From contig NZ_JABFUC010000003.1 in assembly GCF_022341425.1 (NCBI RefSeq), positions 124,001 through 188,000 of the forward strand: a stretch of 64,000 nt of DNA, read 5' to 3'. Below are positions 1 to 8,704 of this stretch, one piece after another. Within the stretch, counting starts at the first letter, position 1; the number at the start of each line of letters is the position of its first letter. Source of the stretch: Billgrantia campisalis (GTDB lineage Bacteria; Pseudomonadota; Gammaproteobacteria; Pseudomonadales; Halomonadaceae). A program made the translations under genes and the position numbers. Under the pieces are notes generated by a model, which saw only the letters and a list, made by a program, of their open reading frames with translations, did not search any database and was not told where the DNA came from.

Positions 1-1
1 C

Positions 2-193
2 ATGCTAGAAGACCGTGAATGGCACACCAACGTCATTATCGATGGCGTATCCGGCACGGCGATGCCGGCGTTTCGCAGCACTCTGAATCCGGTCGAGCTG
101 GCGGCGGTGGTCACCTATACCCGCAACGCCTGGGGCAACGATACCGGCAGCGAGGTGCAGCCCTCGACGATTGCCCAGCGGCTCGGGCAGTGA
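2..193 (+). CDS. coxB: Cytochrome c oxidase subunit II, C-terminal end with fused cytochrome c (partial)
   Basis: Only the last 63 residues are in the window; the reading frame is open to the left edge, so the N-terminus lies outside. The segment carries GTAMPAF, whose Met is the usual axial heme c ligand, followed by the ITYTRN-WGN type ending seen in subunit II proteins of caa3-type oxidases that carry a C-terminal cytochrome c domain. It is immediately followed by ctaD, the usual order. The Cu-A domain and the CxxCH heme motif cannot be seen here. The apparent ATG at position 2 is internal, not the start. Confidence 0.85.
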   Translation: MLEDREWHTNVIIDGVSGTAMPAFRSTLNPVELAAVVTYTRNAWGNDTGSEVQPSTIAQRLGQ

Positions 194-269
194 GTCCCCG
201 GCGCCATGACGCCGGGGCGGGCGCCGCGCCCCGCGCCAGGATGATAACAATGACAGATGGAGATTCTTG

Positions 270-1904
270 ATGGCCCCTAAGGTACCTCCCCAGCCCTCCC
301 TCGAACAGAGCAGCACGGCCACGGCGGCGGGTCACGGCCTGGCTCATGCCGCCCCGCCCAAGGGCATCCTGCGCTGGCTGCTGACCACCAACCACAAGGA
401 GATCGGCTCACTCTATCTGATCTTCTCGCTGATCATGTTCTTCATCGGCGGGATCTTTGCGCTGGTGGTACGCGCCGAGCTCTATCAGCCCGGGATGCAG
501 CTGATACAGCCCGAGTTCTTCAATCAGATGACCACCATGCATGGCCTGATCATGGTCTTCGCGGCGGTGATGCCGGCCTTCACCGGCCTGGCCAACTGGA
601 TGATCCCGCTGCAGATCGGGGCGCCGGACATGGCCCTGCCGCGGCTTAACAACTTCAGCTTCTGGCTGCTGCCGGTGGCCTTCATCCTGCTGCTGTCAAC
701 GCTGTTCATGCCGGGAGGCGGGCCCAACTTCGGCTGGACCTTTTATGCACCGCTCTCCACCACCTATGCGCCGCCGTCGACGACGATCTTCATCCTGTCA
801 CTGCACATCGCCGGGATCAGCTCGATCCTGGGGGCGATCAACATCATCGCCACCATCCTCAACATGCGCGCCCCGGGGATGCGCATGATGGATATGCCGC
901 TATTCGTCTGGACCTGGCTGATCACTTCCTTCCTGCTGATCGCGGTAATGCCGGTGCTGGCCGGGGTGATCACCATGATGTTGATGGACATCAACTTCGG
1001 CACCAGCTTCTTCGATGCCGCCGGCGGGGGGGACCCGGTGCTGTTCCAGCACCTGTTCTGGTTCTTCGGCCACCCCGAGGTCTACATCATGATCCTGCCG
1101 GCCTTCGGCATCGTCTCGGCGATCATTCCCACCTTCGCGCGCAAGCCGCTGTTCGGCTACGCCTCCATGGTCTATGCCACGGCCTCCATCGCCATCCTGT
1201 CGTTTCTGGTTTGGGCGCACCACATGTTCGTAGTGGGGCTGCCGCTGGCCGCCACGCTGTTCTTCATGTACACCACCATGCTGATCGCGGTGCCCACCGG
1301 GGTGAAGGTGTTCAACTGGATCACCACCCTGTTTCGCGGCTCGATCAGCTTCGAGCCGCCGATGCTGTTCGCGCTGGCCTTCGTGGTGCTGTTCACCATC
1401 GGCGGATTCTCGGGGCTGATGTTGGCGATCGCTCCGGCCGACTTCCAGTATCACGACACCTATTTCGTAGTGGCCCACTTCCACTATGTGCTGGTGCCCG
1501 GGGCGGTGTTCGCGATCATGGCCGGGGTTTACTACTGGCTGCCCAAGTGGACTGGCCACTATCCCCATGAGCGTCTCGCCCAGTGGCATTTCTGGCTGTC
1601 GGTGATCGGCGTCAACCTGACCTTCTTCCCGATGCACTTCTCGGGGCTGGCCGGCATGCCGCGGCGGATTCCCGACTATGCCCTGCAGTTCGCCGATTTC
1701 AACCTGGTGTCGAGCCTGGGCGCCTTCCTGTTCGGTTTCTCCCAGCTGCTGTTCGTGGCGGTGGTGATCCTCTGCGTGCGCGGGGGCAGGAAGGCGCCGG
1801 CCCAGGCCTGGGACTACGCCGAGGACCTGGAGTGGACCGTGCCGAGCCCCGCCCCGCTGCACACCTTCGAGACGCCGCCGACCTACCAGCGTCCGGCGCA
1901 CTGA
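270..1904 (+). CDS. ctaD: Cytochrome c oxidase subunit I
   Basis: Catalytic heme-copper subunit of an aa3/caa3 oxidase in the inner membrane, reducing O2 and pumping protons. 544 residues. Heme a ligands H91 and H405, heme a3 ligand H403, and Cu-B ligands H268, H317 and H318 are all visible. HPEVY (268-272) supplies the cross-linked Tyr and the D-channel Glu, and PTGVKVF carries the K-channel Lys346, so this is an A1-type enzyme. The ATG at 270 was chosen over the TTG at 267 because a GGAG lies 8 bases before it. It follows coxB and precedes ctaG in the standard assembly operon. Confidence 0.97.
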   Translation: MAPKVPPQPSLEQSSTATAAGHGLAHAAPPKGILRWLLTTNHKEIGSLYLIFSLIMFFIGGIFALVVRAELYQPGMQLIQPEFFNQMTTMHGLIMVFAAVMPAFTGLANWMIPLQIGAPDMALPRLNNFSFWLLPVAFILLLSTLFMPGGGPNFGWTFYAPLSTTYAPPSTTIFILSLHIAGISSILGAINIIATILNMRAPGMRMMDMPLFVWTWLITSFLLIAVMPVLAGVITMMLMDINFGTSFFDAAGGGDPVLFQHLFWFFGHPEVYIMILPAFGIVSAIIPTFARKPLFGYASMVYATASIAILSFLVWAHHMFVVGLPLAATLFFMYTTMLIAVPTGVKVFNWITTLFRGSISFEPPMLFALAFVVLFTIGGFSGLMLAIAPADFQYHDTYFVVAHFHYVLVPGAVFAIMAGVYYWLPKWTGHYPHERLAQWHFWLSVIGVNLTFFPMHFSGLAGMPRRIPDYALQFADFNLVSSLGAFLFGFSQLLFVAVVILCVRGGRKAPAQAWDYAEDLEWTVPSPAPLHTFETPPTYQRPAH

Positions 1905-1935
1905 CTGCCCACGGAGGCATGACGAGGAGAAGGCC

Positions 1936-2535
1936 ATGAGCCGGATCGAGATGGGAAACGACGACCAGCGCAGCGCGATTCGCCGCACCGTGTGGCGCAG
2001 TGTGGCGGCGCTGGTGGGCATGTTCGCCTTCGCCTTCGCCCTGGTGCCGCTCTACGACGTTTTCTGCGAGGTCACCGGCATCAACGGCAAGGTGGAGACC
2101 TCCGCCCAGGCACTGGTCAACGAGGAAATCGATGACTCCCGCTACGTGACCGTGCAGTTCATCACCCGCAATGGCTCGGGGCTGCCGTGGCGCATGGACG
2201 TCGAGACGCGCCAGATCCGGGTGCATCCCGGCCAGTCGGCCGAGGTGAATTTCACCTTCAACAACCAGAGCGACGGCGTGAGCTGGGGGCGTGCGGTGCC
2301 CAGCGTCTCGCCGTCCAGCGCCACTCGACATCTGCGCAAGGTCAGCTGCTTCTGCTTCGACGAGCAGCGCCTCGAGGCCGGCGAACGGCTCGAGCTGCCG
2401 CTGGTCTTCCAGCTGGCTCGCGACCTGCCCGAGGAGGTCAACAGCGTTACTCTGGTCTACACCCTCTACCCGGTAGAGACGCGCAAGGCGCAGCTTCAGG
2501 CAGGCGCCAAGGTCCTGGAAGGAGATGAGGTATGA
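1936..2535 (+). CDS. ctaG: Cytochrome c oxidase assembly protein CtaG (Cox11)
   Basis: Membrane-anchored periplasmic copper chaperone that inserts Cu-B into subunit I. 199 residues with one N-terminal membrane segment (about 18-40) and a beta-sandwich domain. The copper ligand motif CFCF has Cys138 and Cys140, and Cys44 next to the membrane segment is the third conserved family Cys. The ATG at 1936 has a strong AGGAGAAGG upstream. Its stop overlaps the coxC start (ATGA at 2532), suggesting translational coupling. Confidence 0.95.
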   Translation: MSRIEMGNDDQRSAIRRTVWRSVAALVGMFAFAFALVPLYDVFCEVTGINGKVETSAQALVNEEIDDSRYVTVQFITRNGSGLPWRMDVETRQIRVHPGQSAEVNFTFNNQSDGVSWGRAVPSVSPSSATRHLRKVSCFCFDEQRLEAGERLELPLVFQLARDLPEEVNSVTLVYTLYPVETRKAQLQAGAKVLEGDEV

Positions 2536-3389
2536 GCGGTAGCTACTACGTTCCTGCAACCAGCAAGTGGCCGGTGCTCGGCTCCCTGGCGATCGGCGTG
2601 ATGATGGTGGGTATCGGCATGGTGCTGGTCTATGACCGGGGCAGCCTGATCATGGTGGCCGGCCTTGTCGCGGTGGTGGCCGTCATGGCGCTGTGGTTTC
2701 GCGACGTAGTGCGTGAATCGCGCAGCGGCCTATATGACAGCCAGATGGACCGCTCCTTCCGGTGGGGGATGGGCTGGTTCATCTTCTCCGAGGTGATGTT
2801 CTTCGCCGCCTTCTTCGGGGCGCTGTTCTATATCCGTACCTTTGCCATTCCCTGGCTGGGGGGCGAAGGGGAGAAGGGCATCAGCGCCCTGCTGTGGCCG
2901 GAGTTCACCGCCCACTGGCCGCTGCTCAACCCGCCGGACCCGTCGGTGTCTGGGCCGGCCCAGGTCTTCAGCCCCTGGCATCTGCCGCTGGTCAATACCC
3001 TGATCCTCATCTCCTCGAGCATCACCCTGACCGTGGCCCACGAGGCGCTGCGGGCGGGCTACCGGCGTACCTGTCGCAACTGGCTGGCGGGAACGGTACT
3101 GCTGGGCCTGTGCTTCATCGTGATCCAGGGCGTCGAGTACTACGAGGCCTATGCCCATTACGGCATTACCCTGGATGCGGGTATCTATGGCGCCACCTTC
3201 TTCATCCTCACCGGTTTTCACGGCCTGCACGTCATCGTGGGCACGATCATCCTGGCGGTGATGCTGGTGCGGATCATTCGCGACCATTTCACCCGGGAGG
3301 AGCACTTCGGCTTCGAAGCCTCCTGCTGGTACTGGCATTTCGTGGATGTGGTCTGGATCGGGCTGTTCCTCTTCGTCTATGTGTTCTAG
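2532..3389 (+). CDS. coxC: Cytochrome c oxidase subunit III
   Basis: Core membrane subunit of the aa3/caa3 oxidase, 285 residues with about seven hydrophobic helices. Family signatures are visible: the FFxAFFGALFYIR region near residues 91-102, FFILTGFHGLHVIVG, and the terminal HFVDVVWIGLFLFVYVF, which is the usual subunit III ending. It overlaps ctaG by four bases and is the last gene of the rightward run before the leftward DUF2909 gene. The 96-base gap after it holds a GC-rich imperfect hairpin but no clear T-run terminator. Confidence 0.96.
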   Translation: MSGSYYVPATSKWPVLGSLAIGVMMVGIGMVLVYDRGSLIMVAGLVAVVAVMALWFRDVVRESRSGLYDSQMDRSFRWGMGWFIFSEVMFFAAFFGALFYIRTFAIPWLGGEGEKGISALLWPEFTAHWPLLNPPDPSVSGPAQVFSPWHLPLVNTLILISSSITLTVAHEALRAGYRRTCRNWLAGTVLLGLCFIVIQGVEYYEAYAHYGITLDAGIYGATFFILTGFHGLHVIVGTIILAVMLVRIIRDHFTREEHFGFEASCWYWHFVDVVWIGLFLFVYVF

Positions 3390-3485
3390 ATCCACGCTCG
3401 TGTTCCAGGTCATGGCGTCTCGGTGGCTCGTGCCCGGGGCAGGACGGCCAACCGGGCAGGCCGGGGGGCCAGGCCTGAGGATGGC

Positions 3486-3680
3486 CTAGACGCCCAGCTC
3501 GCCCATATAGAAGCCGTACAGCAGCAGGCCGAGCAGCACCACCGCCAGGGCGACGCGGATCTTCAGGGATAGCAGCAGTCGCTGGGGCTGGTCGTCACTG
3601 CGCAGCAGGAAGCCGGCGCCGGCCGCCAGGCTGATCAGCATGGCGATAAATACCACCGCAATCAGGATCTTAAGCAGCAT
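3486..3680 (-). CDS. Twin transmembrane protein, DUF2909 family
   Basis: 64-residue protein made almost entirely of two membrane helices (about 3-22 and 38-58) joined by a short polar loop with SDDQPQR. This size and layout match the DUF2909 'twin transmembrane protein' that sits between coxC and surf1 in Pseudomonas-type oxidase clusters, on the opposite strand as here. Function unknown; position suggests a link to oxidase biogenesis. The longer reading frame to 3836 is rejected because its extra N-terminus is coding-like only in the SURF1 frame. Its start codon overlaps a possible SURF1 ATG. Confidence 0.75.
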   Translation of the reverse strand: MLLKILIAVVFIAMLISLAAGAGFLLRSDDQPQRLLLSLKIRVALAVVLLGLLLYGFYMGELGV

Positions 3681-4458
3681 GGCAGACTCCGTCGAGAATC
3701 GATTGTCAGGGGGGAGGGGCGTACAGGCGAGGCGCTCATTGGGTCGTCGGCTGGGCCTGTGGTGCACCCTGTGGACGCTGCTGGTGGCGCTTGGCCTGAT
3801 ACTGGGACTATGGCAGTGGGAGCGGGCCGGCGCCAAGCGCGACTATCTTGCCCGGCTGGAGGCTGCCCCCGAGCTGGAGGCCCCGGCGGCGGCGCCGCCC
3901 GAGGGCGCCCGGCTGACCCTGCACGGCGAATACCTGGCCGACCAGACGCTGTTTCTCGACAACCGCACCCTCGATGGCCGCCTGGGCGTAGCGGCGCTGA
4001 CGCCGCTGCGTACCGGCGACGGCCGCCTGTGGCTGGTTCAGCGTGGCTTTCTGGCGACCGGCCCGACCCGCGACACGCCGAGCGTGGCGACTCCGGAGGA
4101 AGGCGTGACCGTACAGGGGCGCTGGCAGGCCGCCGGCAGTTCGGGCCCCCTCTATGGCCCCAACCAGGAAGGGCGGCGCCTGCAGCGGATCGACCTCGAG
4201 GCCTGGCACGAGCTAGGTGACTTCGCTCATCCCGGCTGGCTGCATCTGGAAGTGGGCGGCGGTGCCCTGGCGCCCTGGTGGCAGCCCAGCGTGATGCCGC
4301 CCAGCCGCCATCTGGGCTATGCGGTACAGTGGTGGGGCCTTGCCCTGGCCGCCTTGGCGGTCATGCTGATCGGCGGGCGCCGCCTGGCGCTCGACCGCGA
4401 TGAGAACCGCCGTCTTGTCCCTTCCAAGGAGTGTCCGACGTGCCACAGCAAGTCATGA
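3679..4458 (+). CDS. SURF1 family oxidase assembly protein
   Basis: SURF1/Shy1 family inner membrane protein helping heme a insertion during oxidase assembly. Topology is typical: an N-terminal membrane helix (GLILGLWQWERAGAKRD, with the family WQxxRxxxK signature), a periplasmic domain containing LFLDNRTLDGRLG and RGFL, and a C-terminal helix with HLGYAVQWWGLALAAL (family YxxQW). The start is uncertain. ATG 3679 shares bases with the DUF2909 start on the other strand. TTG 3739, six bases after GAGG, would give a 239-residue protein closer to the family norm. Confidence 0.85.
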   Translation: MADSVENRLSGGRGVQARRSLGRRLGLWCTLWTLLVALGLILGLWQWERAGAKRDYLARLEAAPELEAPAAAPPEGARLTLHGEYLADQTLFLDNRTLDGRLGVAALTPLRTGDGRLWLVQRGFLATGPTRDTPSVATPEEGVTVQGRWQAAGSSGPLYGPNQEGRRLQRIDLEAWHELGDFAHPGWLHLEVGGGALAPWWQPSVMPPSRHLGYAVQWWGLALAALAVMLIGGRRLALDRDENRRLVPSKECPTCHSKS

Positions 4459-5012
4459 GACCCCGTCGTCCTCTGGATCCTCGCCGTCAGCGGCTCAAGC
4501 TGCTGGCGCTGATCGCCATCTTCGCCCTGCCGCTGATGACCGCCTGGGCCATGGTGGAGTGGCGCATCGGCATTCCCGAGCAGCGCACCGCGCATGGTGA
4601 GCTCGTCCCGGACATTCCCCCGCTGGCGCAGTGGCCGCTGACCGACCGCGACAGCGAAGCCGACGCGGACACCTGGCTGCTGGCCTTCGATTGCTCGCTC
4701 GACTGCGCCGCGCTGGCCGATCAGTGGTGGCGGCTGCACCGCGCCCTGGGCCGTGAGGCGCCGCGGCTTGCCCGGCTGCGCATCGGCGGCGCTGGTGAGG
4801 CGCTCCCGGGTGAGCGGCTGGCACGCTGGCAAGGCCAAGCCCCCGCCTGGCAGACGCCGGGGCGTGTCTGGCTATTGGCCCCGGGCGGAGAGGCGCTGCT
4901 GACCTATAGTTCAGAGGTGGAGGCACGCGATGTGCTAGACGATATCAATCACTTGCTGCGAGTGAATCCGGAGAGCCGCAGTCAGCGTGAGCGTCAGGTC
5001 AGCCAGCGTTGA
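4440..5012 (+). CDS. Membrane-anchored CxxxC protein of the oxidase cluster
   Basis: 190 residues with one membrane helix (about 20-40) and an extracytoplasmic domain. In the Pseudomonas cluster a hypothetical gene occupies the same position between surf1 and ctaA. The domain contains LAFDCSLDCA, a CxxxC pair (Cys85, Cys89) placed after a beta strand as in thioredoxin-fold SCO copper proteins, although the rest is divergent. GTG 4440 is chosen because AAGGAG (4426-4431) lies eight bases upstream; ATG 4455 is the alternative. It overlaps the SURF1 end by 19 bases, so the two are likely co-translated. Function is inferred from context only. Confidence 0.65.
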   Translation: MPQQVMRPRRPLDPRRQRLKLLALIAIFALPLMTAWAMVEWRIGIPEQRTAHGELVPDIPPLAQWPLTDRDSEADADTWLLAFDCSLDCAALADQWWRLHRALGREAPRLARLRIGGAGEALPGERLARWQGQAPAWQTPGRVWLLAPGGEALLTYSSEVEARDVLDDINHLLRVNPESRSQRERQVSQR

Positions 5013-5094
5013 TCATGGCGTTTGTACTTGAACGTAATGGGGAGGCAAGCTGAGTAGAAGCGGTGATCGGGCGGATCTGACAAGGAACACGACA

Positions 5095-6183
5095 ATGCGG
5101 ATAGCGTCGACGGCAGGGGGACGTGACACGATGGGCGAGGAGGTCGCAGGCCGCCTGCGCCTACTGCTCTCGCTGAGTCTGATCGGCGTGGTGTTCACCA
5201 GCGTGGTGATCCTGGTCGGGGTCTGGACCCGGCTGGTAGACGCCGGGCTCGGCTGTCCGGACTGGCCCGGCTGCTATGGCCGGCTGGTGGTACCGGACGC
5301 CGAACGGGCCATGGCGCACAGTCCCGATGCGCCCCTGGAAGTCTTCAAGGCGTGGGTCGAGATGATTCATCGCTACGTGGCCTCGGCCCTGGGGCTGCTG
5401 GTCATTGCCCTGCTGGTGTTGGGGGCACGGCTGCGGCGCCGCCCCGGCTACCCCTGGGGGGTGAGCGTGGCGCTGCTGGCGGTGATCCTGGTGCAGGGGG
5501 CCTTCGGTGCCTTCACGGTGACCCTGAAGCTGTGGCCTCAGGTGGTGACCCTGCACCTGCTGGGGGGGCTCGCCGTGCTGCTGCTGTTCCTGTGGCTGCA
5601 CCTGCGACTGCGCCGCTTCACCGCCGGTGACGACGGACGCGCGCCACGGCGGCGCCTGACCCCGCTGTGGGGGCTCGCCATGCTGCTGTTGCTGTTGCAG
5701 CTGGCCCTGGGCGGCTGGGTGTCGAGCAACTATGCGGGTATCGCCTGCCAGGGGTTTCCCACCTGTAACGGCCAGTGGTGGCCGGCCATGGACTGGAGCG
5801 AGGGCTTCCACCTGACCCAGACCGTCGGTCCCAACTATCTGCACGGCCAGCTGCATGCCGACGCCCGGGTGGCCATCCAGCAGGGCCACCGGCTGGGTGC
5901 GCTGGCGCTGGGCCTGGGGCTGCTGGCGCTGGCGATACGCCATTGGCAGGAGGCCCGGCTGAGGCCCTGGCTCGGCGCCCTGATGGCGGTCTACGGGGTG
6001 CAGTTCGGGCTTGGCGTCGCCAATGTGCTGCTGTGGCTGCCGCTGTGGCTGGCGCTGCTGCATACCGCCGGCGCCGTTGCCCTGGTGCTGCTGCTGGCGC
6101 TGGCCCTGTGGCAGTGGCGAGAGTCCGCCGTCGACGTGAAGACGGGAACGACAAGAGTGGACAAGGAGTGGGTGCATGGCTAA
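5095..6183 (+). CDS. ctaA: Heme A synthase (COX15/CtaA family)
   Basis: Integral membrane enzyme oxidising heme O to heme A for the oxidase. 362 residues with about eight helices in two repeated halves. Conserved heme-ligand histidines are seen in EMIHRY, LHLLGG, QQGHRLGAL and LLHTAGA. Both extracytoplasmic loops carry a Cys pair (CPDWPGC and CQGFPTC), as in the family. ATG 5095 has AAGGA nine bases upstream; ATG 5131 is possible. Its end overlaps ctaB by eight bases, so heme O and heme A synthesis genes are coupled. Confidence 0.93.
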   Translation: MRIASTAGGRDTMGEEVAGRLRLLLSLSLIGVVFTSVVILVGVWTRLVDAGLGCPDWPGCYGRLVVPDAERAMAHSPDAPLEVFKAWVEMIHRYVASALGLLVIALLVLGARLRRRPGYPWGVSVALLAVILVQGAFGAFTVTLKLWPQVVTLHLLGGLAVLLLFLWLHLRLRRFTAGDDGRAPRRRLTPLWGLAMLLLLLQLALGGWVSSNYAGIACQGFPTCNGQWWPAMDWSEGFHLTQTVGPNYLHGQLHADARVAIQQGHRLGALALGLGLLALAIRHWQEARLRPWLGALMAVYGVQFGLGVANVLLWLPLWLALLHTAGAVALVLLLALALWQWRESAVDVKTGTTRVDKEWVHG

Positions 6184-7120
6184 TGCAGTATGGAAACGGG
6201 CCCAGCCCAAACGCGCGTTGACGCTGCTGGGAGATCAGCTCATGGCCGACTGGACCTGGCAGGATCTGCTGACGCTATGCAAGCCACGGGTGGTGGTGGT
6301 GATGCTGGTCTGTGCTCTGGTGGGCATGGCCCTGGCCACGCCGCTGTTGCCGTCCCCGGCCACGGTGGTCTTCGGCTTGGCCGGCATCGGCCTGGCGGCC
6401 GGCGGCGCCGCGGCCTTCAACCATGTGGTCGACCGCCGCCTCGATGCGATGATGCTGCGCACGGCGCGTCGCCCCCTGGCCAGTCAGCGCATGCCCACGC
6501 CGCTGGCGCTGGGCTGGGCCACGCTGCTGTCGGTCGCCGGTATCGCGCTGCTGCTGTGGCAGGTCAATGCGCTGACGGCCTGGCTGACGCTAGGCTCGCT
6601 GATCGGTTATGCGCTGATCTATACCGCCTTTCTCAAGCGCGCCACCCCGCAGAACATCGTGATCGGCGGGGTGGCCGGGGCGGCGCCGCCGCTGCTGGGC
6701 TGGACGGCGGTGACCGGCCAGCTCGGCCCCGAGCCGCTGCTGCTGATGCTGATCGTCTTCGCCTGGACCCCCCCGCACTTCTGGGCCCTGGCCATCCACA
6801 AGCGTGATGAGTATGCACGGGCCGGCGTGCCGATGCTACCGGTCACCCACGGCGAGGCCTTCACCCGCCTGCAGGTCTGGCTCTATGGCTGGCTGACGGT
6901 AGCGGTGACGCTGATGCCCTTCGTCATCGGCATGAGCGGCGCGGTGTATCTGGTCGGGGTCATGGCGCTCAATGCGCGCTTCATGGTCTGGAACTGGCGG
7001 GTGTGGCGCGGGCGCGACCCGCGGGCGCCGCTGGCCGCTTTCTGGTTCTCGATCCGCTATATCCTTGGGGTGTTCGGCGTGCTGCTGCTCGATCACTACG
7101 CCGGTATCTGGGTACTGTGA
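6176..7120 (+). CDS. ctaB: Protoheme IX farnesyltransferase (heme O synthase)
   Basis: Membrane UbiA-family prenyltransferase converting heme B to heme O. 314 residues with about nine helices. The first Asp-rich motif is NHVVDRRLDAMMLRTARRPL and the second conserved loop is KRDEYARAGVPMLP, both diagnostic. Strong AAGGAGT sits before ATG 6176, inside the end of ctaA. In Pseudomonas clusters a SCO/senC gene usually follows ctaB; here cysQ follows instead, with its GTG overlapping the ctaB stop. Confidence 0.95.
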   Translation: MANAVWKRAQPKRALTLLGDQLMADWTWQDLLTLCKPRVVVVMLVCALVGMALATPLLPSPATVVFGLAGIGLAAGGAAAFNHVVDRRLDAMMLRTARRPLASQRMPTPLALGWATLLSVAGIALLLWQVNALTAWLTLGSLIGYALIYTAFLKRATPQNIVIGGVAGAAPPLLGWTAVTGQLGPEPLLLMLIVFAWTPPHFWALAIHKRDEYARAGVPMLPVTHGEAFTRLQVWLYGWLTVAVTLMPFVIGMSGAVYLVGVMALNARFMVWNWRVWRGRDPRAPLAAFWFSIRYILGVFGVLLLDHYAGIWVL

Positions 7121-7905
7121 GCGCCCCCCTGCCGGATCTGGAGTCGCTGCGCCGGCTCGCCGAAACGGCCGGCGAGGCGATCCAGTCGGTGCGCCGCAGC
7201 GACTGGGGGCGACGCCTCAAGGCCGACGGTACCCCGGTCACCGAGGCCGATATCGCCGCCCACCGCTGTCTTGTAGCCGGGTTGCCGGGCCTGCTCGACT
7301 TGCCCGTGCTTTCCGAGGAGCAGGAGACGACGCCCTGGCCGGTGCGTCGTGGCTGGCATCGCTACTGGCTGGTGGATCCTCTGGACGGTACCCGGGAATT
7401 TGTCGATGGCTTCGACGACTACACGGTCAATGTGGCGCTGGTCGAAGAGGGAGCGGTGCGACTGGGCGTGGTGCATGCGCCGGCGCGGGGGGTGACCTGG
7501 GCGGGGGGCGCGGGGCTGGGGGCCTGGCGATGGGAAAGCGACCTGTGCGCTTCGATTACGGTCAATCCCGAAAGGCCACCGCGCATTCTTGCCAGCCGGG
7601 CCCATCTGGATAAGGCCACCCGGGACTGGTTGGCCGACTATCCAGATTCGCAACTCATGCGCTGCGGGAGCTCGGTGAAGTTCTGCCTGATCGCCGAAGG
7701 GCGAGCCGATCTCTATCCCCGCTTCGGTCCCACCTGCGAGTGGGACACGGCCGCCGGTCAGGGCGTTCTGGAAGGCGCCGGCGGCGTGGTGGTGAGCCTC
7801 GCCTCGGGGCGGGCGCTGCGCTATAACGGCACCGAGAGTCTGCTCAACGGGGCTTTCGTGGCCGCCGCCGATCCGTCGCTTATCCCCGGCCGCGGCGCTG
7901 GTTGA
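7117..7905 (+). CDS. cysQ: 3'(2'),5'-bisphosphate nucleotidase CysQ
   Basis: Inositol-phosphatase superfamily enzyme that removes 3'-phosphoadenosine 5'-phosphate made during sulfate assimilation. 262 residues. Metal and catalytic motifs: SEEQE, LVDPLDGTREF and CEWDTAAGQGVLEGAGG, together with the KADGTPVTEAD N-terminal signature. The start is taken as GTG 7117, which overlaps the ctaB stop; the open frame extends to 7003, but that part has no family similarity. No obvious ribosome binding site precedes the GTG, consistent with coupled translation. Confidence 0.9.
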   Translation: MSAPLPDLESLRRLAETAGEAIQSVRRSDWGRRLKADGTPVTEADIAAHRCLVAGLPGLLDLPVLSEEQETTPWPVRRGWHRYWLVDPLDGTREFVDGFDDYTVNVALVEEGAVRLGVVHAPARGVTWAGGAGLGAWRWESDLCASITVNPERPPRILASRAHLDKATRDWLADYPDSQLMRCGSSVKFCLIAEGRADLYPRFGPTCEWDTAAGQGVLEGAGGVVVSLASGRALRYNGTESLLNGAFVAAADPSLIPGRGAG

Positions 7906-7972
7906 GCATCGAAGTTCCGGTGCGGCTTGCGGTACAATCTGCGCCCCATCTCACGACAGCCTGGACGATCCC

Positions 7973-8440
7973 ATGACGACAACGACTGCCCTGATCCTGC
8001 TGGCGCTGGGCCTGGCCATCATTGCCGGCCTGGGGGCCTATGCCTATACCCTATGGCAGGAGGTCAAGCGCCGAGAAGCCTGGCGTCAGGACGAGCTGCA
8101 ACGCGCCCATGAGAACTGCCTGGAGAATCTCGATCTGGTGGCCTCCGCCTTGCTTCAGGAGCAGGTCGACATCACCGAGGGTGCGTGGCGCATCAAGGTG
8201 CTGCTGGAGATCCTCGATCCGCGCCTGAATGAGCGCCCTGATTTCCAGCCATTCGGGGACGTTCACGCCCGTACCCGACACCTTCACACCCATTCAGCGC
8301 GCAAGGCGCTGACACCCCGCGAGCGCATGCGCGAGGATCGCGAGCGGCTCGAGGTGGAAGCGGAGATGCGCCAACCGGTCCTCGAAGCGGCCCGGGCGGT
8401 GCTGGAGTTCCGTCGCGGCTGGCCCAATAGCCTTCACTGA
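7973..8440 (+). CDS. DUF2489 family membrane-anchored protein
   Basis: 155 residues: one N-terminal membrane helix (about 5-27), then a charged, helical cytoplasmic domain. The ENCLENLDLVASALLQEQVDITEGAWRIKVLLEIL stretch is typical of DUF2489 proteins (recognised from memory). No catalytic motif was seen and the function is unknown. A TACAAT box at 7933-7938 could be its -10 element. The next gene is 264 bases away, so this is probably transcribed alone or with cysQ. Confidence 0.65.
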   Translation: MTTTTALILLALGLAIIAGLGAYAYTLWQEVKRREAWRQDELQRAHENCLENLDLVASALLQEQVDITEGAWRIKVLLEILDPRLNERPDFQPFGDVHARTRHLHTHSARKALTPRERMREDRERLEVEAEMRQPVLEAARAVLEFRRGWPNSLH

Positions 8441-8704
8441 CACCGCGCGGCGCTTGACAGGCCCCGTAACGTTATCTAGCTGTAGTTAAGTCTAGCTCTT
8501 GTATCATTTTTTGCTTTCCCTCAGGCTGATGGACGACACGAGGGCCTTGGGCAGGCGGCATTCCGTGGAAACTCTGTTATCCGGTAAAGCTTTGAGCAGG
8601 GGCAAATTGAGCCTACACTTCATTACGCCGGGTCACAGAATGTCCGGAACTTTCGGGGTCCTCGTAAGCGGATTGCTCGAAAACGAATCAAGAAGGAGTC
8701 TTGT
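8441..8704 (+). promoter_or_regulatory. Intergenic region before the OmpA-family lipoprotein
   Basis: 264 bases without a convincing gene. It holds a perfect TTGACA (8454-8459), but no good -10 box at the normal distance, and an AT-richer patch around 8470-8515 unlike the surrounding GC-rich DNA. An AAGGAG ribosome binding site precedes the lipoprotein start near 8693-8698. A promoter here is inferred, not proven. Confidence 0.3.
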
